Below are positions 23,408 through 32,054 of a stretch of 64,000 nucleotides of DNA, in pieces. The notes under the pieces were generated by a model that was not told where the DNA came from, made no database searches, and worked only from the letters and a program-made list of their open reading frames with translations. Origin of the DNA: Symbiodinium natans (taxonomy: Eukaryota > Sar > Dinophyceae > Suessiales > Symbiodiniaceae); contig CAJNDS010002178.1 in assembly GCA_905221605.1 (NCBI GenBank), forward strand, positions 222,783-286,782, written 5' to 3'. Both the position numbers and the translations under genes were made by a program. The stretch's first letter is position 1. Each line of letters starts with the position of its first letter.

Positions 23408-23662
23408 GGCTTAGGGTTTTTAGGGTTTAGGGTTTAGGGTTTAGGGTTTAGGGTTTAGGGTTTAGGGTTTAGGGTTTAGGGTTCAGGGAATACACGACAT
23501 TGCAAAGAGCATGCTATGTGTTGGCGCGACGCACAAGTTCCCTACCTCCCCCATCCCCCTGCAATGCACCCTAAACCCTAAACCCTAAACCCTAAACCCT
23601 AAACCCTAAACCCTAAACCCTAAACCCTAAACCCTAAACCCTAAACCCTAAACCCTAAACCC
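23408..23662. repeat. Head-to-head telomeric tracts (G-rich then C-rich)
   Basis: (TTTAGGG)n at 23408-23484 and (CCCTAAA)n at 23569-23662 face each other across 84 bp. The 3' ends of the G-rich strands converge, the order expected of an end-to-end telomere fusion, though both arms are short. Confidence 0.85.
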
Positions 23663-23762
23663 TGTCGGGCTATCGGGGGTCCTTCTGTCTCAGCCCTTCA
23701 ACCTTGCAAGTCCTTGCGGGGGTAGTTTTGGGGCATCCTTGGGCTTAACAGACTTGTAAGAC

Positions 23763-23940
23763 AAGGTTTAGGGTTTAGGGTTTAGGGTTTAGGGTTTAGG
23801 GCAAGACCCCGTTTTGTTGGTACCTTGGGAGGCAGAAAGGATCTGGGACCCTTCACGGCGGGGGAGCTTCAGTGATGAAGCGTAACACAAGGTTTGAAGA
23901 GCAAGGCCCCGTTTTTTTGGGTACCTTGGGAAGCACACTT
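23763..23940 (+). repeat. Short duplicated segment with G-rich telomeric tract
   Basis: GCAAGACCCCGTTTTGTTGG plus TACCTTGGGA at about 23801 recurs, altered, at about 23901 (GCAAGGCCCCGTTTTTTTGG). G-rich tract at 23766-23801. Confidence 0.5.
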
Positions 23941-24611
23941 TCTTCGCCCATTTGCACAGAAACGCCGTGCAGCCAGGGAGCCCAAGGAGGCGCGCGAACG
24001 GGGCTTTGAGAGAAGGTACTTTGCGGGCTTTTGGGGTGTTTGGAGGCTTTGCGGCTTTGCCCTTAGTTTCTCAGGATTTTCAGGCGTTTCATCGGGCCGT
24101 CCCAGGCTGGACAGGTTTCTAATAGTTTCCACCCATCGCAAGCAGCAGCGCCAAGGCCCCGACATAGCCTTAATTCCTATAGGGTTTTAGGGTTTTAGGC
24201 TTTAGGGTTTAGACCATCTCACTCTAGTCCTTCAGCGCGCAGCAGCTGCCCTCGATCCCTAGAACCCCTGCAAAGTGAAAGTGCCATACTGGGGAGCAGT
24301 AGGTGCGCCAGGCGATCTGCAGCTAGGAGCAGGCAGAAGGGTAAGAAACGGAAGAACTTGAAAGTAGCAGAGATGAAGCAGAAGAAGCTGCAAGCCTTGA
24401 TGTCGTAGTCGTTGTGCCAGCACCTGTGTAATGAACAGCAGAAGTCACAGCCTTAAGTCCTGAGACAGTATGTGGGGGTTCCTGTGTAGTTACAGATGGA
24501 GCATCTAAATCTAAAGGACCCTAGCTTGGGATCCAGACATTCGCGATTAGCACATTACACCTTCCTGCCATCACCCTGCGCGGGACAAGCGCCCATCCCA
24601 ACTTCCTGCAG

Positions 24612-24665
24612 GTCGTGGTGGTTGCCGAGCCCGCTGAGCCCACTGCCCCGGAAAATCACACGAAG
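24612..24665 (+). CDS. 54-nt phase-0 exon (copy 1 of a duplicated exon)
   Basis: Between CCAACTTCCTGCAG and CGAAG|GTTTCT: 18 codons VVVVAEPAEPTAPENHTK. A related exon follows at 24855 after the same upstream words CATCCCAACTTCCTGCAG. Pro/Glu-rich; function unknown. Confidence 0.45.
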
Positions 24666-24698
24666 GTTTCTGGGCAGATACAGATGTGTTCAGATTTA

Positions 24699-24825
24699 CC
24701 CTAAACCCTTCACCCTAAACCCTAAACCCTAAACCCCAAACCCCAAACCCCAAACCCTAAACCCTAAACCCTGAACCTGCCCTCCTCCCATTGCGGTTTA
24801 GGGTTTAGGGTTTAGGGGGGTTTGG
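24699..24825. repeat. C-rich then G-rich telomeric tracts
   Basis: (CCCTAAA)n with CCCCAAA variants at 24699-24771, and (TTTAGGG)n at 24796-24818, lying between the two copies of the duplicated exon. Confidence 0.9.
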
Positions 24826-24854
24826 TGGGACCCACCCATCCCAACTTCCTGCAG

Positions 24855-24905
24855 GTCCTGGTGGAGGACGAGCCCGCTGAGCCTGAAAAAGATGAAGGCC
24901 CGGGG
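24855..24905 (+). CDS. Duplicated exon, copy 2
   Basis: After the same acceptor context (CCCAACTTCCTGCAG): VLVEDEPAEPEKDEGPG. It shares EPAEP with copy 1 but is more acidic. The end runs into a poly-G stretch. Confidence 0.4.
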
Positions 24906-25034
24906 GGGGGGCAATCCCAGAAAAGATAAATCCGTAGCCTAGGGACCTAGGGGGCTCCATATGTCAGTTTTTCAGGGTGTTTGGGTTTGGTCGCTGCGCG
25001 GCACTGATCCAAATTGCTCACGCAGTTTTAGGGT

Positions 25035-25286
25035 TTGCTGATAGCCGGCAGGTTCAAGTTCCCTTCAAAAAAACGGCCTTGGAGAGCTCCAGGTCACGAC
25101 AGAGCCATGCCCAAGGTGCAATGCAATGAGTTTAAGACCCGTGCAAAAGACAAGGTAGACTGTACATGTTCTGCAGCCGATCTTGCACAGAATACCTCGA
25201 GCCTTCAGCTGACATTGCACATCCTTGCTGTCGTCCTGCAGCTGTGCACATCACTGCGGTCAAGCCGCAACATCTTCAGGGTCTAG
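25035..25286 (+). CDS. Hypothetical exon with hydrophobic C-terminal part
   Basis: Frame includes RFKFPSKKRPWRAPGHDRAM, PKVQCNEFKTRAKDKVDCTC, SAADLAQNTSSLQLTLHILA, VVLQLCTSLRSSRNIF before a stop in the G-rich telomeric tract beginning at 25285. Charged, then Cys-containing, then hydrophobic: a plausible exon. Likely acceptor GATAGCCGGCAG just inside the frame. Family not recognised. Confidence 0.45.
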   Translation: MLIAGRFKFPSKKRPWRAPGHDRAMPKVQCNEFKTRAKDKVDCTCSAADLAQNTSSLQLTLHILAVVLQLCTSLRSSRNIFRV

Positions 25287-25379
25287 GGTTTAGGGTTTAG
25301 GGTTTAGGGTTTAGGAGGCATCCCATTCAACACTCCTCCTTAGCCCACAAAGGCCTGGTACAGCAGTCTCGGTGCCATA

Positions 25380-26350
25380 CACAAATATATATATATATAT
25401 ATATATTCATTCATTCATTCATTCATTCATTCTTTCTTTCTTTCTTATTTATTTTCCTGTATTTATTCATCTGTATATATATATATATATGTTAAAACAA
25501 AATGAATAAATAAATAAATAAACCACCCCTGATTGTACGACATGCCAGCCCAATGCGCGATTGATTTTTGTAAATGCACCAAATCCTGCGACTGGTTTTG
25601 GATATGCCCGCTAAAATTGCGATTGATTGATAGAAATGCCCCGCCGCCAAGCCCAATAGCTGGTGCACAATCTATAACACATCGTACATCGTATAGGCAA
25701 CAAACTCATAGTGCTAGATTTCAACGAACCTGATTCCTAAGGGCCTAGACACCTCCGCAGGTTTGCGCCAGGCAGCTGTCGACCCAGCCGCGCAGTTGTG
25801 CAAGGACAGGGATCTCACGCCCGCAAAGCCCAAAGATATAGACCATGTATACTATATATATATATACTACATATAATTCTAAACTACATGTACTATATGC
25901 TAACGCACACGATATATACCATGCACAAATAAATAATAAAAAAATATATATGTAAAATATCTTTCGTACATATAGAGATATATATATATATATATGTATA
26001 TGCCGACCGGCCCAGCCACCAAGGGAAGGGCACAAACGGCCCGGGCCAACACCACAAGGAAGCCCCCAAAGCTCCCACTACCTACTACCCCCTTAAAACC
26101 CCTAAAAACCCCTAAACCCTAAACCCTAAACCCGAAACTCGAAGTGCACAGGCAATGCTTACAGCAGTGCTGGCACGATACCACAGTAAAAATATATATC
26201 TATATAGTAAATACTCTACATATATATATATATATGTGGTATATATACTAGCTATATATATATACTACATACTATATATATATATACATATATATATAGG
26301 CTATATACTACATATACTACTTATACTCTGTATTATATATACTATGTATA
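25380..26350. repeat. AT-rich microsatellite cluster
   Basis: (TA)n at about 25384-25405, 25474-25490, 25852-25880, 25976-25997 and 26215-26345; (ATTC)n at 25406-25432; (AAAT)n at about 25504-25521. Tyr/Ile-rich frames here are artefacts. A short C-rich telomeric tract is at 26105-26132. Confidence 0.85.
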
Positions 26351-26564
26351 CTATGTATATGCCAGGACATGGAAGCAGAATCTGCTGCCCACTTGCATCG
26401 ATGTATGGGGTAGTTTGTTTTTGTGTTTGGGGTTCAGGGGTCAACTGACAATGCTAGGATATCTAGCATTTTTTGATACAGGGGGTCCAGGGCCACTTGC
26501 TTCTGCGCTGGACACATGTTGGTCGCACTAGAAAGTGAGCGCACCTGGGCTTTCCAATTTGTAG

Positions 26565-26822
26565 GTCCTGGATTGGCTACTGCAAGTGAATGAGAACAGC
26601 TCGGGTACTTCGCAACAAGAATGGGTAGTCAAGAGCAGTCTCATGAACAAAGACATATGCGACATATCTGTTGAACAAATGTGGTACCAAAGGAAAGGTG
26701 CCTGCGCAAACTTCTGTACAACCCGGTGTAGCATGCACGTATGCACTCAGTTTGTCTACAACTTCTCTTGTAGAAGCCGATTAGCTGCCTGCTGCGCCCA
26801 GATGGAACGTGTCGAGATCTGA
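26565..26822 (+). CDS. Cys-rich hypothetical terminal exon
   Basis: After CTTTCCAATTTGTAG a frame of 85 codons runs to TGA at 26820-26822: VLDWLLQVNENSSGTSQQEW, VVKSSLMNKDICDISVEQMW, YQRKGACANFCTTRCSMHVC, TQFVYNFSCRSRLAACCAQM. Nine Cys residues in the second half suggest a secreted disulfide-bonded segment. A minus-strand frame (26641-26958) overlaps and is probably a shadow. Confidence 0.5.
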   Translation, partial: VLDWLLQVNENSSGTSQQEWVVKSSLMNKDICDISVEQMWYQRKGACANFCTTRCSMHVCTQFVYNFSCRSRLAACCAQMERVEI

Positions 26823-27119
26823 GAGGCTGGACGTGCACGCAAGCAGGCTTATCGTAACGATAACGAGCAAATTTCCATCTCACCCTTGCGAAGAATGCAG
26901 GGTGACTCGTGGAAGGACATTTATCAATTTCGGACGCCATCAAGGAAGTTGTGCCCAAAAGTATACTGCGAGTAGCCTACAGCCTGTAGCCACAAAGCCC
27001 GGAACCCCGGCTTACGCAGATTGATTTTGAACACTTGGGCGCGCTGTGCTGTACTTTGTCCTGGACTCTTCCAGTTTATTTATTGCTCCTTTGGCCATCT
27101 CTGAGAGATGTGTCCTCAG

Positions 27120-27296
27120 GATGCTTCAAGACAAGAATGCGCAGCTGTGTGGACCAAGAAGTCTGCGGTCTGCTACAGCGACTGCGGCAGTTGCTATTCC
27201 TATACGGCTTCAACGACTTGTAGCCGCTACGACTGCCCAGATCCGTTCCAGGTTTTGAAACACGTGTTGCAAGCGGCAGGATGCCGCCGATGTTGA
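27120..27296 (+). CDS. Cys-rich hypothetical terminal exon
   Basis: Acceptor GATGTGTCCTCAG, then 58 codons to TGA: DASRQECAAVWTKKSAVCYS, DCGSCYSYTASTTCSRYDCP, DPFQVLKHVLQAAGCRRC. A possible donor follows TTCCAG (GTTTTG). It resembles the preceding Cys-rich exon in style; both could belong to one extracellular protein, but no phase argument links them. Confidence 0.5.
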   Translation, partial: DASRQECAAVWTKKSAVCYSDCGSCYSYTASTTCSRYDCPDPFQVLKHVLQAAGCRRC

Positions 27297-27299
27297 CGG

Positions 27300-28320
27300 A
27301 CCATGCTGAGCCAAAGGAGATATGCATGCCATGGTGTGTTCACGTACTGACCATGCGACATCAGATGACTTGGTATGTCGCAAGCTATTAGATCAGACGA
27401 TTGTTCATAGGTGCACTGACTGTTCAGTGCCTTTGATTGAGGGGGTTTAAAGATGTATAAGACCGTATGTCTGTGAAGGTCTGGCGATGAGTCCGGGGGT
27501 GGTACACAAAAACAAGCTCTTTTCTGGAAGATTTAGGGATCCCCTCTTACAGGGATTCAAGAAATCCAATCTTGATTCTTCAAATCCAAATGGTTTAGGG
27601 GAGTTTTAGGGTATGGGGTTCAGACTAAGTGCATAAGGTTTCGGTAATTCATATGTGTCACTGCTACTGCTTCCTAGGATTTAAGGACCCCACTCTTTAA
27701 GGCTTCGGGAACAAGATTAAGGGAATAAGATTTAGGGACCACTCTTTAAGAGTTGTCGAAAAGGATGCCTTCGGTTTTTTTTTAAGGACCCTCCCGTTAG
27801 GATTGAAAGACCGCCGTGGGAATTAGGTGGCTTTGTTGGGTTTCTCGGTGCCTTTCTTGTCTTTGGCTGGCTTGGCTTGCCCCAACGTCAGTTGGAGAAA
27901 AGAAATAATTCTAAGATGGCTCATGAGCTCTTAACTCGAAGAGTCATGAAGAATCTTTCAGATGTCAGAGGCACAACCTTGCTCCTAGGTGACTCGCTTT
28001 GCCAATAAAATGTCAAGAATGTCCAGAATTGCTGGCGGGAGATTCTTTCGAGGTCTGTTCTTAAATTGAGTGAGCGTTAGGCTCTTTCGGAAGTGTCGCC
28101 GGCAGTGTTTGGCGTCTTGATTCCGTACATACATCAACATGGGGCTTGCAGATTTGGTGCTTAAAGACTTTGCAACGGCAGCGAAGAGATTAGTTTTTCA
28201 AGCGTTCATCCTACATGAAGCATCACTTGGATTGTGTGCGTGAGGATTTTGACTCTTTATAGCGTGTTTTCGTTGAGGAACTGTAAAGTTGAAGTTTTGA
28301 AATTCCAAAATTCATATTTC
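27300..28320. other. No supported gene
   Basis: AT-richer sequence with short repeats of TTTAAGGACCC/TTTAGGGACC-like words (27530-27800). No coding frame with splice support. Confidence 0.45.
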
Positions 28321-28322
28321 AG

Positions 28323-28458
28323 GCCTTTCCCTTTGATTTCCATGGTCAGGCTGTGTGTGCCGCCGTCCGATTGCGTCATGAACGTTCCTGCGCTTCAGGC
28401 CCAAGTCTCGTGCTGATCTTGGAGTTCATTGAAGTACAGTACCCGTTGCTCGGGATTT
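28323..28458 (+). CDS. Hypothetical exon immediately before a telomeric-repeat intron
   Basis: Acceptor TTCATATTTCAG, then an open frame: AFPFDFHGQAVCAAVRLRHE, RSCASGPSLVLILEFIEVQY, PLLGI, ending ATTT|GTAAGC. The donor is a good consensus match, and the next bases are CCCTAAACCCTAAA. The exon leaves one base (T), which the next exon (TT|AAG at 28548) completes to a Phe codon. Family not recognised. Confidence 0.6.
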
Positions 28459-28547
28459 GTAAGCCCTAAACCCTAAACCCTAAACCCTAAACCCTAAACC
28501 CTAAACCCTAAACCCTAAACCTTAAACCCTAAACCCCCAAGTTGCAG
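28459..28547 (+). other. Intron made of telomeric repeats (GTAAG-(CCCTAAA)n-TTGCAG)
   Basis: 89 nt. It starts GTAAGCCCTAAACCCTAAAC, continues with about ten heptamers including one CCTTAAA variant, and ends CCCCCAAGTTGCAG. Both flanking frames are coding-like and phase-compatible. Nothing but telomeric repeat and the splice signals is present. Confidence 0.6.
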
Positions 28548-28613
28548 TTAAGGCAGCTCCAGAAAGCCTAGGGAACTTCAAGTTTTTGGGAAGCCTTGGA
28601 AGGGGAACCTTAC
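28548..28613 (+). CDS. Hypothetical exon downstream of the telomeric intron
   Basis: TT then AAG GCA..., reading KAAPESLGNFKFLGSLGRG. The frame meets TAA in the next telomeric tract (28612-28735). No clear GT donor is present, so this is either the last exon or it ends with a non-canonical donor. Confidence 0.5.
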
Positions 28614-28735
28614 CCTAAACCCTAAACCCTAAACCCTAAACCCTAAACCCTAAACCCTAAACCCTAAACCCTAAACCCTAAACCCTAAACCCTAAACCCT
28701 AAACCCTAAACCCTAACCCTAAACCCTAAACCCTA
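28612..28735 (-). repeat. Interstitial telomeric repeat (CCCTAAA on plus)
   Basis: About 17 heptamers, one missing an A. Confidence 0.95.
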
Positions 28736-28903
28736 TATAGCGTCCCTTCCATATAAACCTTCGGGGCCCTGTCTAGCGCCGATATTGGCCATGGTGTAGA
28801 CCCCAACAAACACCTCCCAAGGGTCCTTTATCAGGTCCCCTTCCTACACTCCAAGCCCTTAAGCCTTAAACCTTCGAGTCCCTTCTTGTATTCACTTGAA
28901 TAG

Positions 28904-29096
28904 GTTTGCTTCTCTGGTTCCCCCATCGAATGAGTCAAAGCTGCCGTGCAGCTCATGGCCGGTACTGCTGGACCTCGCTTGGGGTATTGGCGACAAAGCT
29001 GCAGTTTCGAGAAATTTTTCTCACACCTTTGTTGGAATGTTGGATGAGGTTTGGGTTTCTGCGTCAGACCTGACTCCCTGTGGCCTAAACTGTTAA
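28904..29096 (+). CDS. LamG / concanavalin-like domain C-terminal exon (tentative)
   Basis: After TTCACTTGAATAG the frame reads FASLVPPSNESKLPCSSWPV, LLDLAWGIGDKAAVSRNFSH, TFVGMLDEVWVSASDLTPCG to TAA. The segment 'W-IGD...RNF...F-G-LDEVWV....L' follows the well-known end of LamG-like/ConA-like lectin domains (FxGxIDEVRI...L). Family assignment is from pattern memory only. Upstream strands of the domain were not identified. Confidence 0.45.
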
Positions 29097-29239
29097 ACCT
29101 ATGAAAGCCTATGAAAAAGCGGCCTCAGGTAATCTTGGGCTTGGCCCGGGTGGCAGCTTCAATTGCTGCTTGCAAAGTGCGTAATGTTCCCGACGCAGTT
29201 TGCAGCGTGGCTCCCACCTTGGTTAAACGTTTAGCATGG

Positions 29240-29297
29240 CATCTTAGGGTTTAGGGTGTGGGGTTTAGGGTTTAGGTTTTTAGGTTTAGGGTTTTAG
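29240..29297 (+). repeat. G-rich telomeric tract serving as intron end
   Basis: Degenerate (TTTAGGG)n ending GGGTTTTAG, immediately followed by the coding frame at 29298, so the tract itself supplies the AG acceptor. Confidence 0.7.
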
Positions 29298-29455
29298 GGT
29301 CAGTATGAAGCTACAGCTTATGATAGGAGCCCCGCACAAGAACTTAATCTCGAACAAGCCTGCGATGGCACATTGCGCTCTCTTCGTGTTCTCTCCTTTT
29401 CTTCAACTATTTTGGCCAATGTTTTGAATGTTTTCACTGTGAGCTGGTATAAGAG
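29298..29455 (+). CDS. Hypothetical gene, penultimate exon
   Basis: Begins GGT CAG TAT directly after TTTTAG and reads GQYEATAYDRSPAQELNLEQ, ACDGTLRSLRVLSFSSTILA, NVLNVFTVSWYK, ending AAG AG|GTAGGG. It leaves two bases (AG) that join T of the next exon to give Ser. The 66-nt intron (29456-29521) starts GTAGGG and ends TTTTGTTTTTCCAG, a textbook acceptor. Family not recognised. The minus-strand frame over 29318-29599 is regarded as a shadow. Confidence 0.6.
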
Positions 29456-29521
29456 GTAGGGTTTTGGGTTTGGAGTGGAACAACCCGAACCTGGATGTTT
29501 GGCGGTGTTTTGTTTTTCCAG

Positions 29522-29654
29522 TGTCTCATTGGAGCTAGGTCTGCCCAAGAACCGCGACCTGTGCATACCGACGGAGGATTTTCTGCCCCTTGGCCCCAAG
29601 TCAAAGGAAGCATGGCTTGAGGGTGTACATTACAGTTCTGGTTTGGGCCATTGA
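29522..29654 (+). CDS. Hypothetical gene, last exon
   Basis: Continues the previous exon in phase: VSLELGLPKNRDLCIPTEDF, LPLGPKSKEAWLEGVHYSSG, LGH, stop TGA at 29652-29654. The joined product has balanced composition with no low complexity. Function unknown. Confidence 0.6.
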
Positions 29655-29659
29655 GATCG

Positions 29660-30346
29660 AAACCGATTGAATATTAAGCTTGTCAGCACTGACTCTGTAT
29701 TTCTTAGGAGTCCAAGTGGGAGGTTCGTTCCACAGCTTAGGGTATAGAATTCGATGGACTTGACATAGTAAGTAGGGTTAAGAAGGTGGGTTGTGGGGAT
29801 TAGAATCGGGTTTCTAGGGGGTACTAAGTAGACTTCCTAAGTCAACAAGGCTTCTACCCCCTGGTTCTGAGTAGGGACTGATCGAATGAGGGCCTTATAT
29901 ATATACCCTTGAAGGGATTATATAGGGCACTTGATTCTACTAAGAACCAGCCAGACAAAACCCTAAACCCTAAACCCTAAACCCTAAACCCTAAACCCTA
30001 AACCCTAAACCCTAAACCCTAAACCCTAAACCCTAAACCCTAAACCCTAAACCCTAAACCCTAAACCCTAAACCCTAAACCCCTAAACCCTTCCAAGTGC
30101 CCTTCTGATGCTTGAGGTTCTTCCGCACTCGGCTCTCACGGGTTGTGCTGCAGCGAGACTTACCATGGCTCCTAGGCCTTGGGATATGTTTATACTTTCC
30201 CTTGCTGAAAGTTTCAGCATCATCCTCAGGATGAACCCTAAACCCTAAACCCTAAACCCTAAACCCTAAACCCTAAACCCTAAACCCTAAACCCTAAACC
30301 CTAAACCCTAAACCCTAAACCCTAAACCCAAAACCCTAAACCCGAG
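29660..30346. repeat. Two C-rich telomeric tracts and spacer
   Basis: (CCCTAAA)n at 29959-30089 and 30235-30343, about 18 and 15 heptamers. The stretch 29660-29958 contains no recognised coding frame. Confidence 0.9.
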
Positions 30347-30398
30347 GCTTGCGCCCAAGCTCGAGGAGGCGACGACGGAAGCCCTGGTGAACGTCGAG
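30347..30398 (+). CDS. Helical-repeat protein, exon a
   Basis: Follows telomeric CCCTAAACCCGAG; reads LAPKLEEATTEALVNVE and ends GAG|GTCTGA in phase 0. The next candidate exon (30619) also starts in phase 0. Amphipathic helical composition. Confidence 0.45.
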
Positions 30399-30464
30399 GT
30401 CTGAAGGTTGAATCCCCCCAAAGCCCCTGAAGCCCCAAGAGCCTAAGACTCAAAACCCAAAACC

Positions 30465-30600
30465 CCTAAACTCCTAAACCCCTAAACTCCTAAACTCCTA
30501 AACTCCTAAACTCCTAAACTCCTAAACTCCTAAACTCCTAAACTCCTAAACTCCTAAACTCCTAAACTCCTAAACTCCTAAACTCCTCAACTCCTCAACT
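30465..30600 (-). repeat. Variant telomeric octamer array (CTCCTAAA)
   Basis: About 17 near-perfect copies of ACTCCTAA, an 8-bp derivative of CCCTAAA, inside the presumed intron between exons a and b. Confidence 0.9.
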
Positions 30601-30618
30601 CCCCTTCCAGTAGCCCAG

Positions 30619-30711
30619 GACTGGAAGAGCACTGGAGCTCTCCAGCGCCTGCGCCACTCCAACACCGACCTTACGGCAGCCCTTGCTCTGATCTGCGAGG
30701 GCCTCCTCGAG
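30619..30711 (+). CDS. Helical-repeat protein, exon b (93 nt, phase 0)
   Basis: Between AGTAGCCCAG and GAG|GTGCAA: 31 codons DWKSTGALQRLRHSNTDLTA, ALALICEGLLE. An alternative acceptor 8 nt upstream (CCCCTTCCAG) would not keep phase with exon a. Leu-rich helices with symmetric phase resemble armadillo/HEAT-type repeat exons, though I cannot name the family. Confidence 0.55.
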
Positions 30712-31028
30712 GTGCAAAGAGCGAAACCCGAAGCCCCTAGACCCCTGAGCCCCTAGACCCCTGAGCCCCTAAGCCCCTGAACTCCTTGAAGCCCCGAAAC
30801 GCTGAGACCCCAAAAACCCTAAACTCTATCTCCTCTCCCCCGAACTTTGGTTTCGAGTCTAGGGTTTAGGGATGTTCAGTGTTCAGGTTTCGACAAAACG
30901 AGTCGAGTATGTTTACGGCTTGAGGTTTCGGGTTTAAGGTTTCGGTTCAGGGTTGAGGGTTTAGGGTTGAGGGTTTAGGGTTTAGGGTTTAGGGTTTAGG
31001 GTCTAGGGAGAGATGTGCCCCTGAACAG

Positions 31029-31115
31029 GCGGAGAGGCATGCGCTTCGGCTCATTGCCGGTGTGCCCGCTCATCAGAGTGGGGTCTTGCGCTTGGCGGTG
31101 CTGCTGCTACAAGAG
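31029..31115 (+). CDS. Helical-repeat protein, exon c (87 nt, phase 0)
   Basis: Between CCCCTGAACAG and GAG|GTCGGG: 29 codons AERHALRLIAGVPAHQSGVL, RLAVLLLQE. Same phase and same style (ending LLxE) as exon b, supporting one gene. The intron b-c carries a G-rich telomeric tract (30950-31005). A poly-G run follows the donor. Confidence 0.5.
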
Positions 31116-31466
31116 GTCGGGGGGGGGGGGGGGTGGGGGTCCCAACCGTCGAACCCTCATACCCTACTATACCCTGAACCCGCTAAACCCTAAAACCTAA
31201 TTGACCCCTAAAACCCCATTGAGCCCAAACACCCGAAATCCCTACCTACCCAAAGCCCTGAGCTCATGCGTTCTGCTTTTTGCCTTTTGCTGTGCTAGCG
31301 GTTGGTTTCCGCGGCAGGTTTAGTTCGTTGGACTTTGCTTGGATCATGGGGTTTCGCAAAAAGCGGCCCCGTAACACGGCGATGCCTCAATGTACATCCT
31401 TCTCTGAACCTTCTACATTATCAAGAGCAGCGCATGCTCTTCTTGAAGAAAGCTCGCCACCTTAAG

Positions 31467-31534
31467 CCCGAATCCTCGTCCTCATCAGTGTCGTCGTTGC
31501 CTTTGTCGTGCTGGTGGCCATCGGTGCCGTCTTG
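31467..31534 (+). CDS. Transmembrane-helix exon with GTAAGT donor
   Basis: After CACCTTAAG the frame reads RILVLISVVVAFVVLVAIGA then VL, ending CTTG|GTAAGT, a perfect donor. An overlapping frame (31302-31538, Ser-rich PESSSSSVSSLP) could be the coding one instead. A C-rich telomeric tract (31560-31647) lies just inside the following intron. Confidence 0.45.
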
Positions 31535-32054
31535 GTAAGTTTTCAAAGTAGTTCCTGAGCCCTCAATCCCAAACCCCTAAACCCTAAACCCCAGACCCTA
31601 AACCCTAAACCCTAAACCCCAAACCCCAAACCCTAAACCCCAAACCACCATCAGGTTTTGGCAGGACCCTGGTCTAGGGTTGCCCTCTCCGGCTGGCCCG
31701 TTTTCGCCTTGTGCCTTGCCCAAGACATTCGCAAGGATCGCAACGATCCCCTTCTGCCGACTCATTTGAGCATAAACCTTGAACCCTAATCCTCAAACAA
31801 TTAAAAGTCAATTAAACAACCCAAAACCTCATCCCTGAACGACCCAATCCCCAAACAACCCTAAGCCCTTTTTGTACTGCATTTGCTGATGGACACGTGG
31901 GCTCTATTTGGATCTTTTCTGGCAAACGCATGCACCAAGGCTCAGGGTTTGGGGTCCAGGGTCAGGGATGTAGGGGTTGAGGTTTTGGGCTTTCGGGCTT
32001 GGGGGCTGCCCATCTCCCAGCAAAGGCTGGCGCGCATAGCGCGGGGCTTGGTCC

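Noticed and set aside
25745-26448. Tyr/Ile-rich frames
   Set aside because: Translations of TA-rich microsatellites.
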